Assembly (NCBI GenBank): GCA_012931725.1 | Contig: CM022946.1 | Coordinates: 120,469,958 to 120,533,957, forward strand | DNA length: 64,000 nt | Reading direction: 5' to 3' | Origin: Litsea cubeba | Taxonomy: Eukaryota; Streptophyta; Magnoliopsida; Laurales; Lauraceae | Part shown: in pieces, positions 45,489 to 57,720 of the stretch | Layout of the letters: every line of letters begins with the position of its first letter | How positions within the stretch are numbered: position 1 is the stretch's first letter | Program-made: the position numbers and the translations under genes | Notes under the pieces: generated by a model | Databases searched by the model: none | Seen by the model: the letters and a program-made list of their open reading frames with translations, nothing else | What the model was told of the DNA's origin: nothing

Positions 45489-46681
45489 AGTCGCAACCTG
45501 CCATAAATAGGCAATGCTACTTCCAAAAAATCAAATCTTGTCAGAATCAAACAAAAACTGCAAAATCCTTTAAGACAGCTAAAAGAGGAGTACACAAGAA
45601 GTTTCAGGCCATTTCAAAATCATTTGGCCTAACTTTGCTTCTCCGACAGCTGAAAAGGAGCTCCCGGCGGCGAAAGCATCGGAGACATCAAATCTTCGAT
45701 CAGAGCCGATGGATGGTCTCAAAATACATCCAAAAGGCTCCACGTCAAGTTCCGAGTCAAACCGACAACGTTTGACCCTACATCAACCCTCGAACAGCTA
45801 AGTCAAGCCTCTCGGCGGCAAGAACCACTGAGGCCATCACTCATCAGATAGAGGACATGGACGGCTTCAAAATGCTTATAAAGGGCTACACGTCAAATTT
45901 CAGGTCATTTCGACAACATTTGACTATAGTTTGATGCTCGAAAGCCAAATCAGGCCTCTCAGCGGCGAAGCTCCCCGGACCATGGTTTCCAAGACAGAGC
46001 CTATGGATCATCTTAAAATGACTCCAACAGGTTCCCTGTCAAATTTCAAGTCAATCGGACATCGGTTGACCGCACATCAAACCGCGACATCTTCATCGCG
46101 ACAAAATCAAGTCTACTGGTGATAGGACCCCAAACGGCTTCAAAACTCAAACAAAAGCCTATGGTGTTAGATATCGCGATCACTGAGAGGGGGGGGTGAA
46201 TCAGTGATTGCTTAAAAATAGGTCCAATTTAACAACAAAAGCAAATCAAATCACATAAGGACACCAGACTTGTGACATTGTGTTGACAATAATTCCAACA
46301 CAAAATGATACTTGAGTTACTAAACACTTCAATGCTTCATAAGACTTCTCAAGGTATCTCAAATTCCAACAATCTCCCCCTTTGGAATTGTTGGCAACAC
46401 TTGGAACTTCAACACTTGGAACACTTTGAAACAGTTGACCTTCATGAAGCTTCTTCAGAACCATAGTCTCCCCCTGTCTAAAAAAAACAAACAGAATCAA
46501 GATCTTCACATTCACAATCTTGATACCAATCTCCCCCAAGCTATCATAGCATAACTTTTTCTAGCATAGCTTTCTCCTAGCATAAGACTTTCTCCCCCTT
46601 TGACAACAAGTCCAAAGGGACCAACCAAGGAGCGAATAGAATATTCAAGGAATACATTGCTCCCCCTTTCAAGCACAACTC

Positions 46682-49600
46682 CTAAGGATTAGGAGAGTGA
46701 GTAACTCCTGATTTTTTTCGGAGATACTCGAAGACTTCCTTTGGCAGAGGTTTTCTGAAGATATCAGCAACTTGCTCAGTAGTTGGAACATATTCCAACT
46801 TTACCTCACCGTCTGCAACCTTTTCCTTAAGAAAGTGATAGCGGATTGCAACATGCTTCGTTCTAGAATGCTGAACAGGATTCTTAGAGATGTGAATTGC
46901 ACTTGTGTTGTCACAGAGGATCGGCGTAGGATCCGTTGTTGGAACTCCTAGATCAGAGAGCATTTGCCGCATCCATAACACTTGCGTACAAGTTGCCGCT
47001 GCAATATATTCCGCTTCCGCTGTAGAAAGGGATACTGAATCTTGTTTCTTACTGTGCCATGCCACCAACCTTTCACCGAGATAGAATGCACCACCGCTTG
47101 TACTCTTGCAATCATCTATACATCCAGCCCAATCGGCGTCAGAGTATGCAACAAGAGTGAAGGATTTGCCTTTAGGATACCAAATACCAAGCTCCATGGT
47201 ACCTTTCAGATATCGAAATATCATTTTTACTGCTGTAAGGTGCGTCTCAGTTGGTGATGCTTGAAATCGAGCCACCATACATACTGCTTGCAGAAGATCC
47301 GGTCTTGTAGCAGTCAAATAAAGCAAGCTGCCTATCATAGAACGATAAGTGGTGTGATCAACGGACGAACCCTTATCATCTTTGCTTAGCTTTGTGTTCA
47401 TTGTCATTGGTGTGCTCACTGGCTTGCTGTCTTCCATGTTAAAACGCTTCAGCATTTCCTTGATGTATTTCATCTGTGATATGAAGATACCATGTTTTAG
47501 CTGCTGAACTTGTAAACCAAGGAAGAACTTTAGTTCTCCAAGCATTGACATCTCAAATTCTTTCTTCATCTCTTCAGCAAAATTCCTGCACATTTCCTCA
47601 TCATTGCCACCAAAGATTATGTCATCGACATAAACAATGACAACCAGCTGTTTGCTCAACTCTGTTTTGACATAAAGATTGCTATCAACCAGTCCTTTTC
47701 CAAAGCCGATCTTGCGGAGATAGAGGTCCAGCCTTGCATACCATGCCCGTGGCGCTTGTTTCAGCCCATAAAGAGCCTTGTTCAACTTGCACACTAGGTC
47801 TGAATTTTTGCTAATGAGAAAACCATCAGGTTGGTCAATGTAGACCTCTTCTTCAAGTAATCCATTCAAGAAGGCTGACTTTACATCCATCTGAAATACC
47901 TTGAAGGTTTTGTATGCAGCCAATGCAAGAAACATACGAATGGCTTCCAGACGAGCCACCGGTGCAAAGGTCTCTTCAAAATCTATGCCTTCAACTTGAG
48001 CATAGCCTTTACAAACCAACCTTGCTTTGTTTCGTATGACCTGACCATCTTCACTCAGCTTATTCCGAAAGACCCATTTAGTACCAATAACATTCTTATC
48101 GGTAGGTCTAGAAACTAGTTCCCATGTGGAGTTCTTCTCAATTTGCTCCAACTCCTCATGCATAGCTTTCAACCAACTTTCATCGAGACTGGCTTCCGCC
48201 ACAGTCTTGGGTTCAATGGTGGACACAAGTGACTAATTGCTAACTACACTTTGTCTTGTTTTAACTCCGACCTCAGGATCTCCAATGATTTGATCCTTAG
48301 GGTGTTGCTCTACCCAAGTGCTTTTCTTTCTAGGTGTAGCATCCTCTGAGTCATCCTTTGATTTCTCAGAATCATTAGGTTCAGCCACTTCATCATCAAT
48401 CTCACTTGAGTCCTCATAAACTGGACTGTCATGATGAGTTACATTCTTTGATTCACGGTTTTCATCAATTCTAACATCGGCACTTTCTATGATTTTTCTG
48501 GTCCTTTTGTTAAGACATCTGTAAGCCTTACTAGAGGAGGAGTAACCCAGAAATATACCTTCATCAGCTCTTTCATCAAATTTGCCCGGATTTTGTTCAA
48601 GACGCTTGATGTAACACTTGCTACCGAAGACTCTGAAGTGCTTGACTGTTGCTTTTCTCCCAAACCATAGCTCATAAGGAGTTTTGTCTTCATGTGGCCT
48701 GATCAAGCATCGATTCTGAATGTATACAGCCGTATGGATTGCCTCCTTCCAGTATTTGTCAGCTACCTTGCTCTCAGTTAGCATTGTGCGAGCCATCTCT
48801 TGCACGGTGCGATTTTTTCGTTCCACAACTCCATTTTGCTGTGGAGTTCTAGGGGCTGAATATTGTCTTTGAATGCCATGGTGCTCACAATAGTTAGTGA
48901 ACTCTTCAGATGTGAATTCACCGCCTTGATCAGACCCTAAAATCTTGATACGTTTTCCAAGCATATTTTCAACATGTGCTTTAAACACTTTAAAACGATC
49001 AAGTGCTTGATGTTTATGCTTAAGAAACAATACCCATGTCATACGAGTATAATCATCAATGCATAACATGAAATACTTATCTCCATTGGTGCTTTGAGTT
49101 CGCATCGGTCCACAGAGATCAGTGTGCACTAGCTCAAGAGGTTTCTTTGAATGATGCTCCTTTGACTTGAACATTACCCACGTTTGCTTTCCCTTTTGGC
49201 AAGAATCGCAAATGGGGTTGGAAGGCTTTTCAACTGTAGACATACCTCTGACAGCCTTTGAATTGCAAATCTTTGACATGTTATCAAAGTTTAGATGCCC
49301 AAGGCATTTGTGCCACAACCAACTTTCCTCTGTCCGACTCATCAAGCAAGTCTTTTCAGCTCCATCTGACAATGTATAGAGATTTCCAGCAGTCCTAGAT
49401 CCAGTAGCCACTGTTTTGCCGTTGCTACACTTCTTGATAGCAAACCCATTCTTAGTGAAGACAACTTCGTGGCCTTTGTCACAGATCTGGCTCACACTAA
49501 GCAAGTTGTGTCTCAGTCCAGACACATATAAGACCTCGTCTGATCTGATCTTGTTTGCCTTTAGCTGAACAACACCTTTTCCGCAGATTTTGGCACCATC

Positions 49601-51536
49601 AATGTTACCAAACTTCACTGATCCGCCTTCATAGTGCTGTAACTTGACGAATTTTTCCTTATCACCTGTCATATGGGTTGAACAGCCACTATCAAGGACC
49701 CATGTGCTGCCTTCTTTTGTGCATTGAATGCCGTTTGCATAATAAGAGATTCCTTGGAATTATCTTCCCTTTTCTTTGCCCTCCATGCCTTAACTAACTT
49801 GGGTTTCTTTTCAACCTGAAATTGGTTAGCAATAGGCAACCTACAATCCCTAGTCAAGTGTCCATAATTATGACACTTATAGCACTCAATTTTGTGACTG
49901 TTTAGGATTGAAAAAGGGTTCCAAGTCAAAAATGGGCTGTTTCTAACATAGAATCTACAATCAGCTCTTTTATGTCCATATCTATTACAATGATAGCAAT
50001 AACCATAGAATCTGAACATTCTTCCTTTCTTAGGTGGCTGGTTAAACTCCACAAACCTTTTCTTATTGACCATCTCAATACTAGGCCGAATGTGAAGCTT
50101 TGTAGCCTTGAGAGGTATGGCACTTTGCTTCATAAACAAAGAAGGTGCAGCTTTAGAGGACTCTCCGGTCTCAAATCCAATACCAAATTTATTGTGGAAG
50201 GGCTTTTGAACTTTCAGAATTTCATTGAGTTTCATTGTCCCTTCAATTGCTTGGAGCACTTTGAGTTTTTGGCTACTTTCTAAGTTTTCAGCCTTTGCTC
50301 TAGCGATTTCAGTTTAAAGTTTCTCCACTTCCTCAGTTTTGGTACTGATTTGTATTTCTAAGACTTCTACCATTCTTTTATATTCTTCAACTTGAGTTTT
50401 CAAAGCAATAACTGAACTTTCAGATTCATGAAGAAGTTTCAGATTTTTCTTACTTGTTTTTCGTTCCATGCTAAGCTCCTCAAGTGCGGCAATGAGTTCT
50501 TCTTCAAGATTGACCTCAGCCTCCTCTTCCTCTTTCGGCTCTTGCTCCTCTTCTTCTTCAACAGTAACCATGAAGAGAGCTTCAGTTGCCTCGGCTGATT
50601 CATCATCGTCTGAAGTTTCAGACGAGCTGTCATTATATTGACTGATGAAGCTTTTTGCTTTGCCCCTCTTTCTGAAAATTTTCTTCCATTTACTCTTATC
50701 AACATAAGAGTCATCATCATTGTTTTCTTTCAGCAGACACTTCGCTGCAAAGTGACCAATACCGCCATAATTGAAGCATTTAAAGGGTAGCTTCCCTTTG
50801 TACTTTCCATTGCTTCCTTTCTTTAGCTTTCTAACTAATTGAGCCTCAAGCTCATCATCATCAGTATCAGCATCATGACCAGCAGTCTCTTTTCCCTTTT
50901 TCTGAACTTTGAAGGCCGCTTCTCTATCAGATGAAGACGTCTTACCTATGCGAATCTCATAGGCAGTGAGTGAACCATGCAACTCATCCATGGTCAATTC
51001 ATTCAGATCCTTGGCTTCTTCTATGGCTGAGACTTTTGAATCAAACCGGGGAAGAAGAGATCTTAGAACCTTTTTGACGATTACTGGTTCTTTAATCTCC
51101 TCCCCTAGCCCACGAATGTCATTCGTGACTTCATTCACTCGTTGCATATACGAGTCAACATTCTCGCTTTCCTCCATGCGAAGAGACTCGAATTGAGAGC
51201 GATGAGTTTGCAATTTCGCTCCTTTGATCTTCTCATCTCCTTCATGAATGCTTTTCAACTTGTCCCATATTTCCTTGGCTGTTTTGCATGCAATTACTTT
51301 GACCAGCTCGCTGTCCACAAGGCCACTAAAGAGTGCATTCTGCGCCTTGGAGTCGTTGTCTGCTAACTTCTTCGTTGTAGCTCAGTGGGTACGATGGCAA
51401 TATTGTAACCGACTCTAACGGTCTCCCAGACATCATAGCCAAGTGATTTGTTGAAAGCCTGCATTCTGGTCTTCCAGAAGGAGTAATTAGAACCATCAAA
51501 CAAAGGTGCTTTCTTATTCCCTATATTGGATGCCAT
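46682..51536 (-). pseudogene. Sirevirus 2 gag-pol, broken
   Basis: Collinear with the 1,618-codon polyprotein of Sirevirus 1 and very similar in every domain: gag start at ATG 51536, CCHC knuckles (the first altered, CFNYGG instead of CFNCGG), protease region, integrase, reverse transcriptase with YVDD, RNase H. The frame is broken in gag near 51370-51320 and 50310-50260, at the protease (frameshift near 49672, at the DSG motif itself), and by a TAG at 48233-48235 between integrase and reverse transcriptase. The reverse transcriptase/RNase H part (46682-48226) is open. In integrase the second catalytic segment reads GSDQGGEF rather than RSDRGGEF, with the D kept. It cannot make its own polyprotein. 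Confidence 0.93.
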
Positions 51537-51589
51537 GTGATTTGACAAGAGATCACCCTTAGCGTGTTAAGCTTATCAAGGGAAACTTT

Positions 51590-51601
51590 GCTCTGATACC
51601 A
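51590..51601 (-). promoter_or_regulatory. Sirevirus 2 primer binding site
   Basis: Minus-strand TGGTATCAGAGC, a perfect match to the usual plant initiator-Met tRNA site (Sirevirus 1 has one mismatch), 2 bp inside the LTR edge. Confidence 0.9.
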
Positions 51602-53342
51602 ATTGTTAGATATCGCGATCACTGAGAGGGGGGGGGGGGGGGGGTGAATCAGTGATTGCTTAAAAACAGGTCCAATTTAACAACAAAAGCAAATCAAATC
51701 ACACAAGGACACCAGACTTGTGACATTGTGTTGACAATAATTCCAACACAAAATGATACTTGAGATACTAAACACTTCAATGCTTCATAAGACTTCTCAA
51801 GGCATCTCAAATTCCAACATATGGTTTGTCTCATTTATTGCTCAGGAGGCTTCACCTCAAATTTCAGGCCATTCCGACATCATTTGACCAAGTTTCAGCG
51901 TCTGATGGAAAATCGACAGCTCTGCGCGACAAAGTCTTCGGCTTTCTCAGAAAATCGGAAACTTTGCAAAATAAATTGCAAGGATTTTCATCAGGGTTTC
52001 TACAGGGTAATCAGGCCAATAAATGATAAAAAATGTCAAGGAAAAATACAGAAGAAAAAAGAATCGAAAAAACAGTAAAAACGGACACAAAATGGGACAA
52101 AAGGGGGAAAACCCCCCAAGGGTCGCCGGCGACCCTGGGGCCCGGGATCGCCCGGTGGGCCCCGGAAACCCCGTTTTTCGCTGTTTTTTCGCAATTCGAA
52201 GCATCCGGCCTCTGGTATTTTCCAAAATTCATACTTTTGAGACACCAAATCCTCTGATATCCGTCAAAAACAAGGGTTAATCATCAAGAGTATCGAAATC
52301 AACATTGATCGCCAACTGGTCAACCAAAAAAAGTGTGCTTTCTACCCGACTGATCGAGAAATCGACAGGACAGATGGCACCGACCCACTGTTGGCAACCA
52401 ACACCTGAAGTTACAAGGTCATCCGATGTCGATCTACATGAAGATCCATCGATGATCATCGCCAGAAGAATCCCAAATGACGCGGCATGGCCCGCGACTC
52501 TTCAACTGCTCGGCGACCACTGAATGCGATTAATTGACTAGCTTTACTACAGTCATTAATCCATTTCTTTGGACGGCCCAATCAGAAGCAAGCATCCGGG
52601 AGTTACAAGTTAAGAGATTCATGGAATTTAACCCATGAAACTCCTCCCATCATGGCGATTAACGGTGAATAAATGCCCTCAATCTCCTCCGGCCAATCAG
52701 AAGCCAAGAAAAAGAAGTTACAAAATAAAGAATTCAATCTTGTAACTCCTCCCTTTATGTAGCTTTATGACAATTAAGGCTCATAAACCCTCCTAAATGG
52801 CTACCTAAAAGCCTATAAATAGGACAGCTCTCCAAGAAGAAAAGGACAGCACAAAAAAGACAGACAGCAGAGAAAACAAACAACAGACTGTAGAAAATCC
52901 AGAAACTCAGACAGAAAAAGGCATCAAAGAGAGAAAACTCTGCGGAAGTTCTACACTGACCACCGCTGCAAGGTGACAAAAGTCCCTTGGGGGGTACCAC
53001 CCCCCAAGGTCCTTGCCTTCTCCTTCTGCCTCCAATGGCTTAGACGTGGCTTTTCAGCCCGTCTACCAAGTTTTTTATTGGACATAGGACCTCCTCTTGG
53101 TCTTTCTCCTCTAAAAACCTGAGGTTATAGCCAAGCCAAGCGAATCAATAGCATCCTCTGTTCTCATCTGCATGGATGATGGCGAAGTCCACACATGGCT
53201 TGCGACCGTCAATCTGAACGGGTCCCCCACAATCTCCTGAGAAGTTAGATCCTCCTTTTCTTGTTTTTCATTGTAGTTTGTATTTTTTTAAAAGAGACAA
53301 AAAAATCACAACTCTTGTCTTTCATTACTGATAAGGATTGTA

Positions 53343-53425
53343 AATCGGCTATAACCGCCAAAATCGGCTATAACCGCCAAAATCGGCTATAAATGCCAAA
53401 AAATCGCCTTTCACGGCAAATCAAG
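53343..53425. repeat. TCGGCTATAACCGCC microrepeat in copy Q
   Basis: Three units AAATCGGCTATAACCGCCA (last one variant) and one TCGCCTTTCACGGCA. Each has GGC...GCC symmetry. It is at the same place as the microrepeat at 37236-37340 of copy P but built mainly from a different unit. Confidence 0.8.
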
Positions 53426-53680
53426 AAAATGTCTCTTTTCTTCAATATATGTGCAATGGAAAATTTGAAAGAAGTTGATTTCCTTTTTACTTGCGAAGGT
53501 TGATCTCCAGATCACCACTTGTGAATCCAAGTGAAATAGAAAATCTGGCACACCCACACAAAAAGAAATGTTGATGCACGCATCTGCCCCCCCTTCTCGG
53601 TTACGAAAGGGTCGGACCCAGACGGACTCCCACGTCCGCCGACCTCGGTAGGACCGAGCGGATGCGCTGTTCCATCAAGC

Positions 53681-53700
53681 TGGCACACCCGGTGGGACCC
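53681..53700 (+). promoter_or_regulatory. probable primer binding site of Gypsy-type element
   Basis: TGGCACACCCGGTGGGACCC directly after the inferred LTR end. Sequences of this kind follow the 5' LTR of many plant Ty3/gypsy (Tat-like) elements. The tRNA was not identified. Confidence 0.45.
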
Positions 53701-53902
53701 GTTCATTTGAGAACATGATGCTAGAAATGAAATATTTGCATATCATATCTATTGCTCTATGCTTATACTTCTTTTCTTGATTCCTTGGTTACTTTCTAAT
53801 TGGTGGCCTATGTTGGATTCCGCATCTAAAAAATGATATGAGATTTTTTAGAAATTTCTAATTCTTTGAATTTATTTCCGCTATTTCTCTTTTCAACAAA
53901 AT

Positions 53903-54356
53903 AAATCAGATTTTTCATTTTGGATTCAAAATTGAGAAACCTTGATCCTTTCCTATCGTTCATCGTGCTTGCAGAAATGTTGGGCCTGTTCGACTAAGGT
54001 TTTGGGCCATCGTTTCTCTTCAATGAGTTCATTAAAGATCTAAAAAAAATCAGATTTTTCATTTTGGATTCAAAATTGAGAAACCTTGATCCTTTCCTAT
54101 CGTTCATCATGCTTGCAGAAATGTTGAGCCTGTTCGACTAAGGTTTTGGGCCATCGTTTCTCTTTGATGAGTTCATTAAAGATCTAAAAAGAAAAAAACA
54201 TAAAAAAAAAATAAAAATCAGATTTTTCATTTTGGATTCAAAATTGAGAAGCCTTGATCCTTTCCTATCGTTCATCGTGCTTGCAGAAATGTTGAGCCTG
54301 TTCGACTAAGGTTTTGGGCCATCATTTCTCTTCGATGAATTCATTAAAGATCTAAA
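53903..54356. repeat. ~145-bp tandem repeat, three copies
   Basis: Units start AAATCAGATTTTTCATTTTGG at 53903, 54047 and 54215 and end near TTCATTAAAGATCTAAAAA; the middle one has an extra A-rich stretch. They lie shortly after the primer site, in what would be the leader of the Gypsy-type element; leader tandem repeats are common in Tat/Ogre-like elements. Confidence 0.88.
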
Positions 54357-54750
54357 AATATATAATATATATATATAAAAAGACATAGACCACTAAGGTT
54401 AAACCAACTGCGTTCTTTGATCATGGTTGATTCAAGAAAAGCCTTGTCTAGAGTGTGGAGACAGCTTGATTGTTCTAGGCAAGGGTCCTCCAAACGGGTT
54501 CATTAAGTAATCCTACCCTTACCTGGGGCAATTCTATCAATCGAGATTTCATAAGACCGGGTTAGGAGGCCTATGTACACTCTCTCGTCTTTTAAATAAT
54601 TTTTTTTTCAAAAATAAAATTTTTTTCAAAAATTATAATTTTAAAATAAAAAATAAAAAAAATTTTCAAAAAAAATCTTAAAAAAATAAAAAAATATAAA
54701 AAATAAAAAAAATATTTTTTTTAAAAAAAATCTTCAAAAAAAAAACTTCC
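54357..54750. other. spacer with extreme A/T tract
   Basis: 54370-54595 is ordinary sequence; 54596-54735 is almost only A and T (runs of TTTTTT and AAAAAA with short mixed segments). No coding content. Confidence 0.7.
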
Positions 54751-55045
54751 GTCATTTTGGGTTTAGATTTTAGAAATCTTGGTATTCTCCTTTCTGAGCA
54801 CTGGCGCTCACGGAAATCGCTGAACCCGTGTTCAGATTGGAGTGCCTTTTGCACTCTTTGATGAACCCGATATTGGCCTTTCAAAAAAAAAAAAACTCGT
54901 CATTTTTTTAATCAGATCCGAGAAATTATGGTTCATTTCTTTCTGAGCACTGGCGCTCGCGGAAATCGCTGAGCCCGTGTTCAGATCGGAATACCATCTG
55001 CTCTCTTTGATGAATCCGATCTTGACCTTTCAAAACCGAGAATCT
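54751..55045. repeat. 148-bp tandem pair
   Basis: Two units start GTCATTTT at 54751 and 54899 (period 148) and share TTTCTGAGCACTGGCGCTC and GGAAATCGCTGARCCCGTGT. They can also be aligned, more loosely, with the units at 53903-54356 (CTTGCAGAAATGTTGRGCCTGTTCG corresponds to CTCACGGAAATCGCTGAACCCGTGTTCAG), so all five probably derive from one minisatellite. Confidence 0.8.
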
Positions 55046-55327
55046 CATCTCATTGATGCGGTCTCAAAACATTTGAGTCTAGCGGTACTAGTACGCCCTT
55101 TCAGGGTCTACTGTATTGCGACCGGCACATTTGTAACTCCAACTTTATATTCTTCTTACCTTGAGCAAGCTCTGCTTCTTGATAAGTCGAATTTAAGTTC
55201 ACAATTGCTTCTAGCAGTCACTAGGACGCTCATTCTGGGCTTACCATACCTGCGATCAGAACAATTGTACCCTCTATGGCGTTTTGCCTTCTTCATATTG
55301 CTTGGGTCATCTCTCTCGAGCAATTTG
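55046..55327. other. unassigned sequence before gap
   Basis: An open frame crosses this part, but it shows no domain I know and is only prolonged by the Ns. Not satellite. Confidence 0.4.
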
Positions 55328-55427
55328 NNNNNNNNNNNNNNNNNNNNNNNNNNNNNNNNNNNNNNNNNNNNNNNNNNNNNNNNNNNNNNNNNNNNNNNNN
55401 NNNNNNNNNNNNNNNNNNNNNNNNNNN
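55328..55427. other. assembly gap (100 N)
   Basis: Exactly 100 undetermined bases, the size often used for a gap of unknown length. The satellite begins directly on the right side, so the true edge of the array is hidden. Confidence 0.99.
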
Positions 55428-57720
55428 CACGAGCACTTCGCTCGAGGGTAGAGAGACCTGTAGGAGCTGACGTTACGCAAATTGGACTCTCGGTTAGAGA
55501 ATTACGAAGAAACATGTGATTTTCCAACACTTATGCTCGAAAACGGCCCGCACGATGTCCGGAACGGGAAACGTTCCCGGTAAAATTTGGAAACCGGTAC
55601 GAGCACTTGGCTTGAGGGTAGAGAGACCTGTAGCAGCTGACGCTACGCAAATAGCACTCCCGGTTAGAGAATTATGACGAAACATGTGCTTTTCCAACAA
55701 TTAGGCTAGAAAACGGCACCCCGGGGGTCCGGAACTGGAAACGTTCCCGGCAAAGTTTGGAAACCGGCACGAGCACTTCGTTCGAGGGTAGAGAGACCTG
55801 TAGGAACTGACGCTACACAAATAGGACTCCCGGTTAGAGAATTACGAAGAAACATGTGATTTTCCAACACTTAGGCTAGAAAACGGCCCGCCGGGGGACT
55901 GGAACGGGAAACGTTCCTGGGAAAATTAGAAAACTAGCACGAGCACTTCGCTCGAGGGTAGAGAGACCTGTAGGAGCTGACGCTATGCAAATAGGACTCC
56001 CGGTTAGAGAAATATGACGAAACTTGTGGTTTTCCAACACTTAGGCTAGAAAACGGCCCGCCGTGGGCCCGGAACGGGAAACGGTCCTCGGAAAATTCAG
56101 AAACCGGCAGGAGTACTTCGCTCCAGGGTAGAGAGACCTGTAGGAACTGACGCTACGCAAATTGGACTCCCTGTGAGAGAATTACGACGAAACATGTGAT
56201 TTTCCAACACTTGGGCTAGAAAACGGCCCGCCGGGGGTCCGGAACGGGAATGGTTCCCGGAAAATTCGGAAACCGGGACGAGCACTTCGCTCGAGGGTAG
56301 AGAGACCTGTAGGAGCTGACGCTACACAAATAGGACTCCCGGTTAGAGAATTACGATGAAGCTTGTAATTTTCCAACATTTATGCTAGAAAACGGCCCGC
56401 TGGGGGTCCGAAATCGGATACGGTCCCCGAAAAATTCGGAAACCGACACGGGCACTTCGCTCGAGGGTAGAGAGACCTGTAGGAGCTGACGCTACGCAAA
56501 TAGGACTCCCGGTTAGAGAATTACGAAGAAACATGTGATTTTCCAACAATTAGGCTAGAAAACGGCCCGCCGGGGGTTCGGAACGGGAAACCTTCCCTGG
56601 AAAATTTGGAAACCGGTACGAGCACTTCGCTCGAGGGTAGAGAGACCTGTAGCAGCTGACGTTATGGACATAGAACTCCCGGCTAGAGAATTACGACGAA
56701 ACAAGTGGTTTTCCAACACCTTCGCTAGAAAACGGCCCCCCGGGGGTCCGGAACGGGAAATTTTCCTGGGTAAATTTGGAAACTGGCACGAGCATTTCGT
56801 TCGAGGGTAGAGAGACCTGTAGGAACTGACGCTACGCAAATAGGACTCCCGGTTAGAGAATTATGAAGAAACATGTGATTTTCGAACACTTAGGCTAGAA
56901 AACGGCCCGCCGGGGGTCTGGAACGGGAAACGTACACGGGAAAATTTGAAAATTGGCATGAGCACTTCGCTCGAGGAAAGAGAGACTTGTAGGAGCTGAC
57001 GCTACGCAAATAGGACTCCCGGTTAGAGAATTACGATGAAACATGTGGTTTTCCAACAGTTAGGCTATAAAACGGCCCGCTGGGGGTCCGGAACGGGAAT
57101 CGTTCCCGGGAAAATTCGGAAGCCAGCACGAGCACTTCGCTCGAGGTAGAGAGACTTGTAGGAGCAGACGCTACGCAAATTGGACTCTCGGTTAGAGAAT
57201 AACGAAGAAACATGTGATTTTCCAACACTTAGGCTACAAAACGGCCCGCCGGGGGTCCGGAACGGGAGACGTTCCCTGTAAAGTTTGGAAACTGGTACGA
57301 GCACTTCACTTGAAGGTAGAGAGACCTGTAGGAGCTGACGCTACGAAAATAGAACTCCCGGTTAGAGAATTACGATGAAACATGTGGTTTTCCAACACTT
57401 AGGCTAGAAAACGGCCCCCCGGGGGTTCGGAACGGGAAACGTTCCCGGCAAAATTTGGAAACCGGCACGAGCACTTCGGACGAGGGTAGAGAGACCTGTA
57501 GGAGCTGACGGTACGCAAATAGGACTCCCGGTTAGAGAATTACGATGAAACATGTGATTTTCCAACACTTAGGCTAGAAAACGGCCCGCCGGGGGTCCGG
57601 AACGGGAAACTTCCCGGGAAAAATTTGGAAACCGGCACGAGCACTTCGCTCGAGGGTAGAGACACCTGTAGCAACTGACGCTACGCAAATAGAACTCCCG
57701 GTTAGAGAATTACGACGAAA

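Larger units (their letters stand above)
46165..51819 (-). mobile_element. Sirevirus 2 with miniature LTRs
   Basis: A 5,655-bp minus-strand copia element of the same family as Sirevirus 1, flanked by TATGG at 46160-46164 and 51820-51824. LTRs are 46165-46371 (207 bp) and 51604-51819 (216 bp). They consist of the first ~103 bp and last ~107 bp of the 1.2-kb Sirevirus 1 LTR joined directly; the ~1,019 bp in between (6854-7872 in Sirevirus 1) is missing from both. That missing part holds the palindromes, the TATA box, the minisatellite and the GGACGTAGCC block. Multiple polypurine tracts are kept (46372-46384, and about 46470, 46528, 46590, 46661). Confidence 0.95.
45489..53677 (+). repeat. Gypsy-type LTR, copy Q, interrupted by Sirevirus 2
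   Basis: Collinear with copy P once 46165-51824 (Sirevirus 2 with one target duplication) is taken out. It keeps five ~150-bp tandem units (near 45590, 45716, 45870, 46011, 51826), a GC-rich palindrome GGGTCGCCGGCGACCC (about 52121), TATAAATA (52814-52821), a microrepeat (53343-53425) and the end TCCATCA (53671-53677). It starts somewhere after the mobile-domain stop at 45488. The directly following TGGCACACCCGGTGGGACCC (53681-53700) suggests a primer site, making this a 5' LTR. Confidence 0.65.

Noticed and set aside
54977..55519. Open frame crossing the N block
   Set aside because: It is open only because Ns contain no stop codons; the two sides are different sequence classes.
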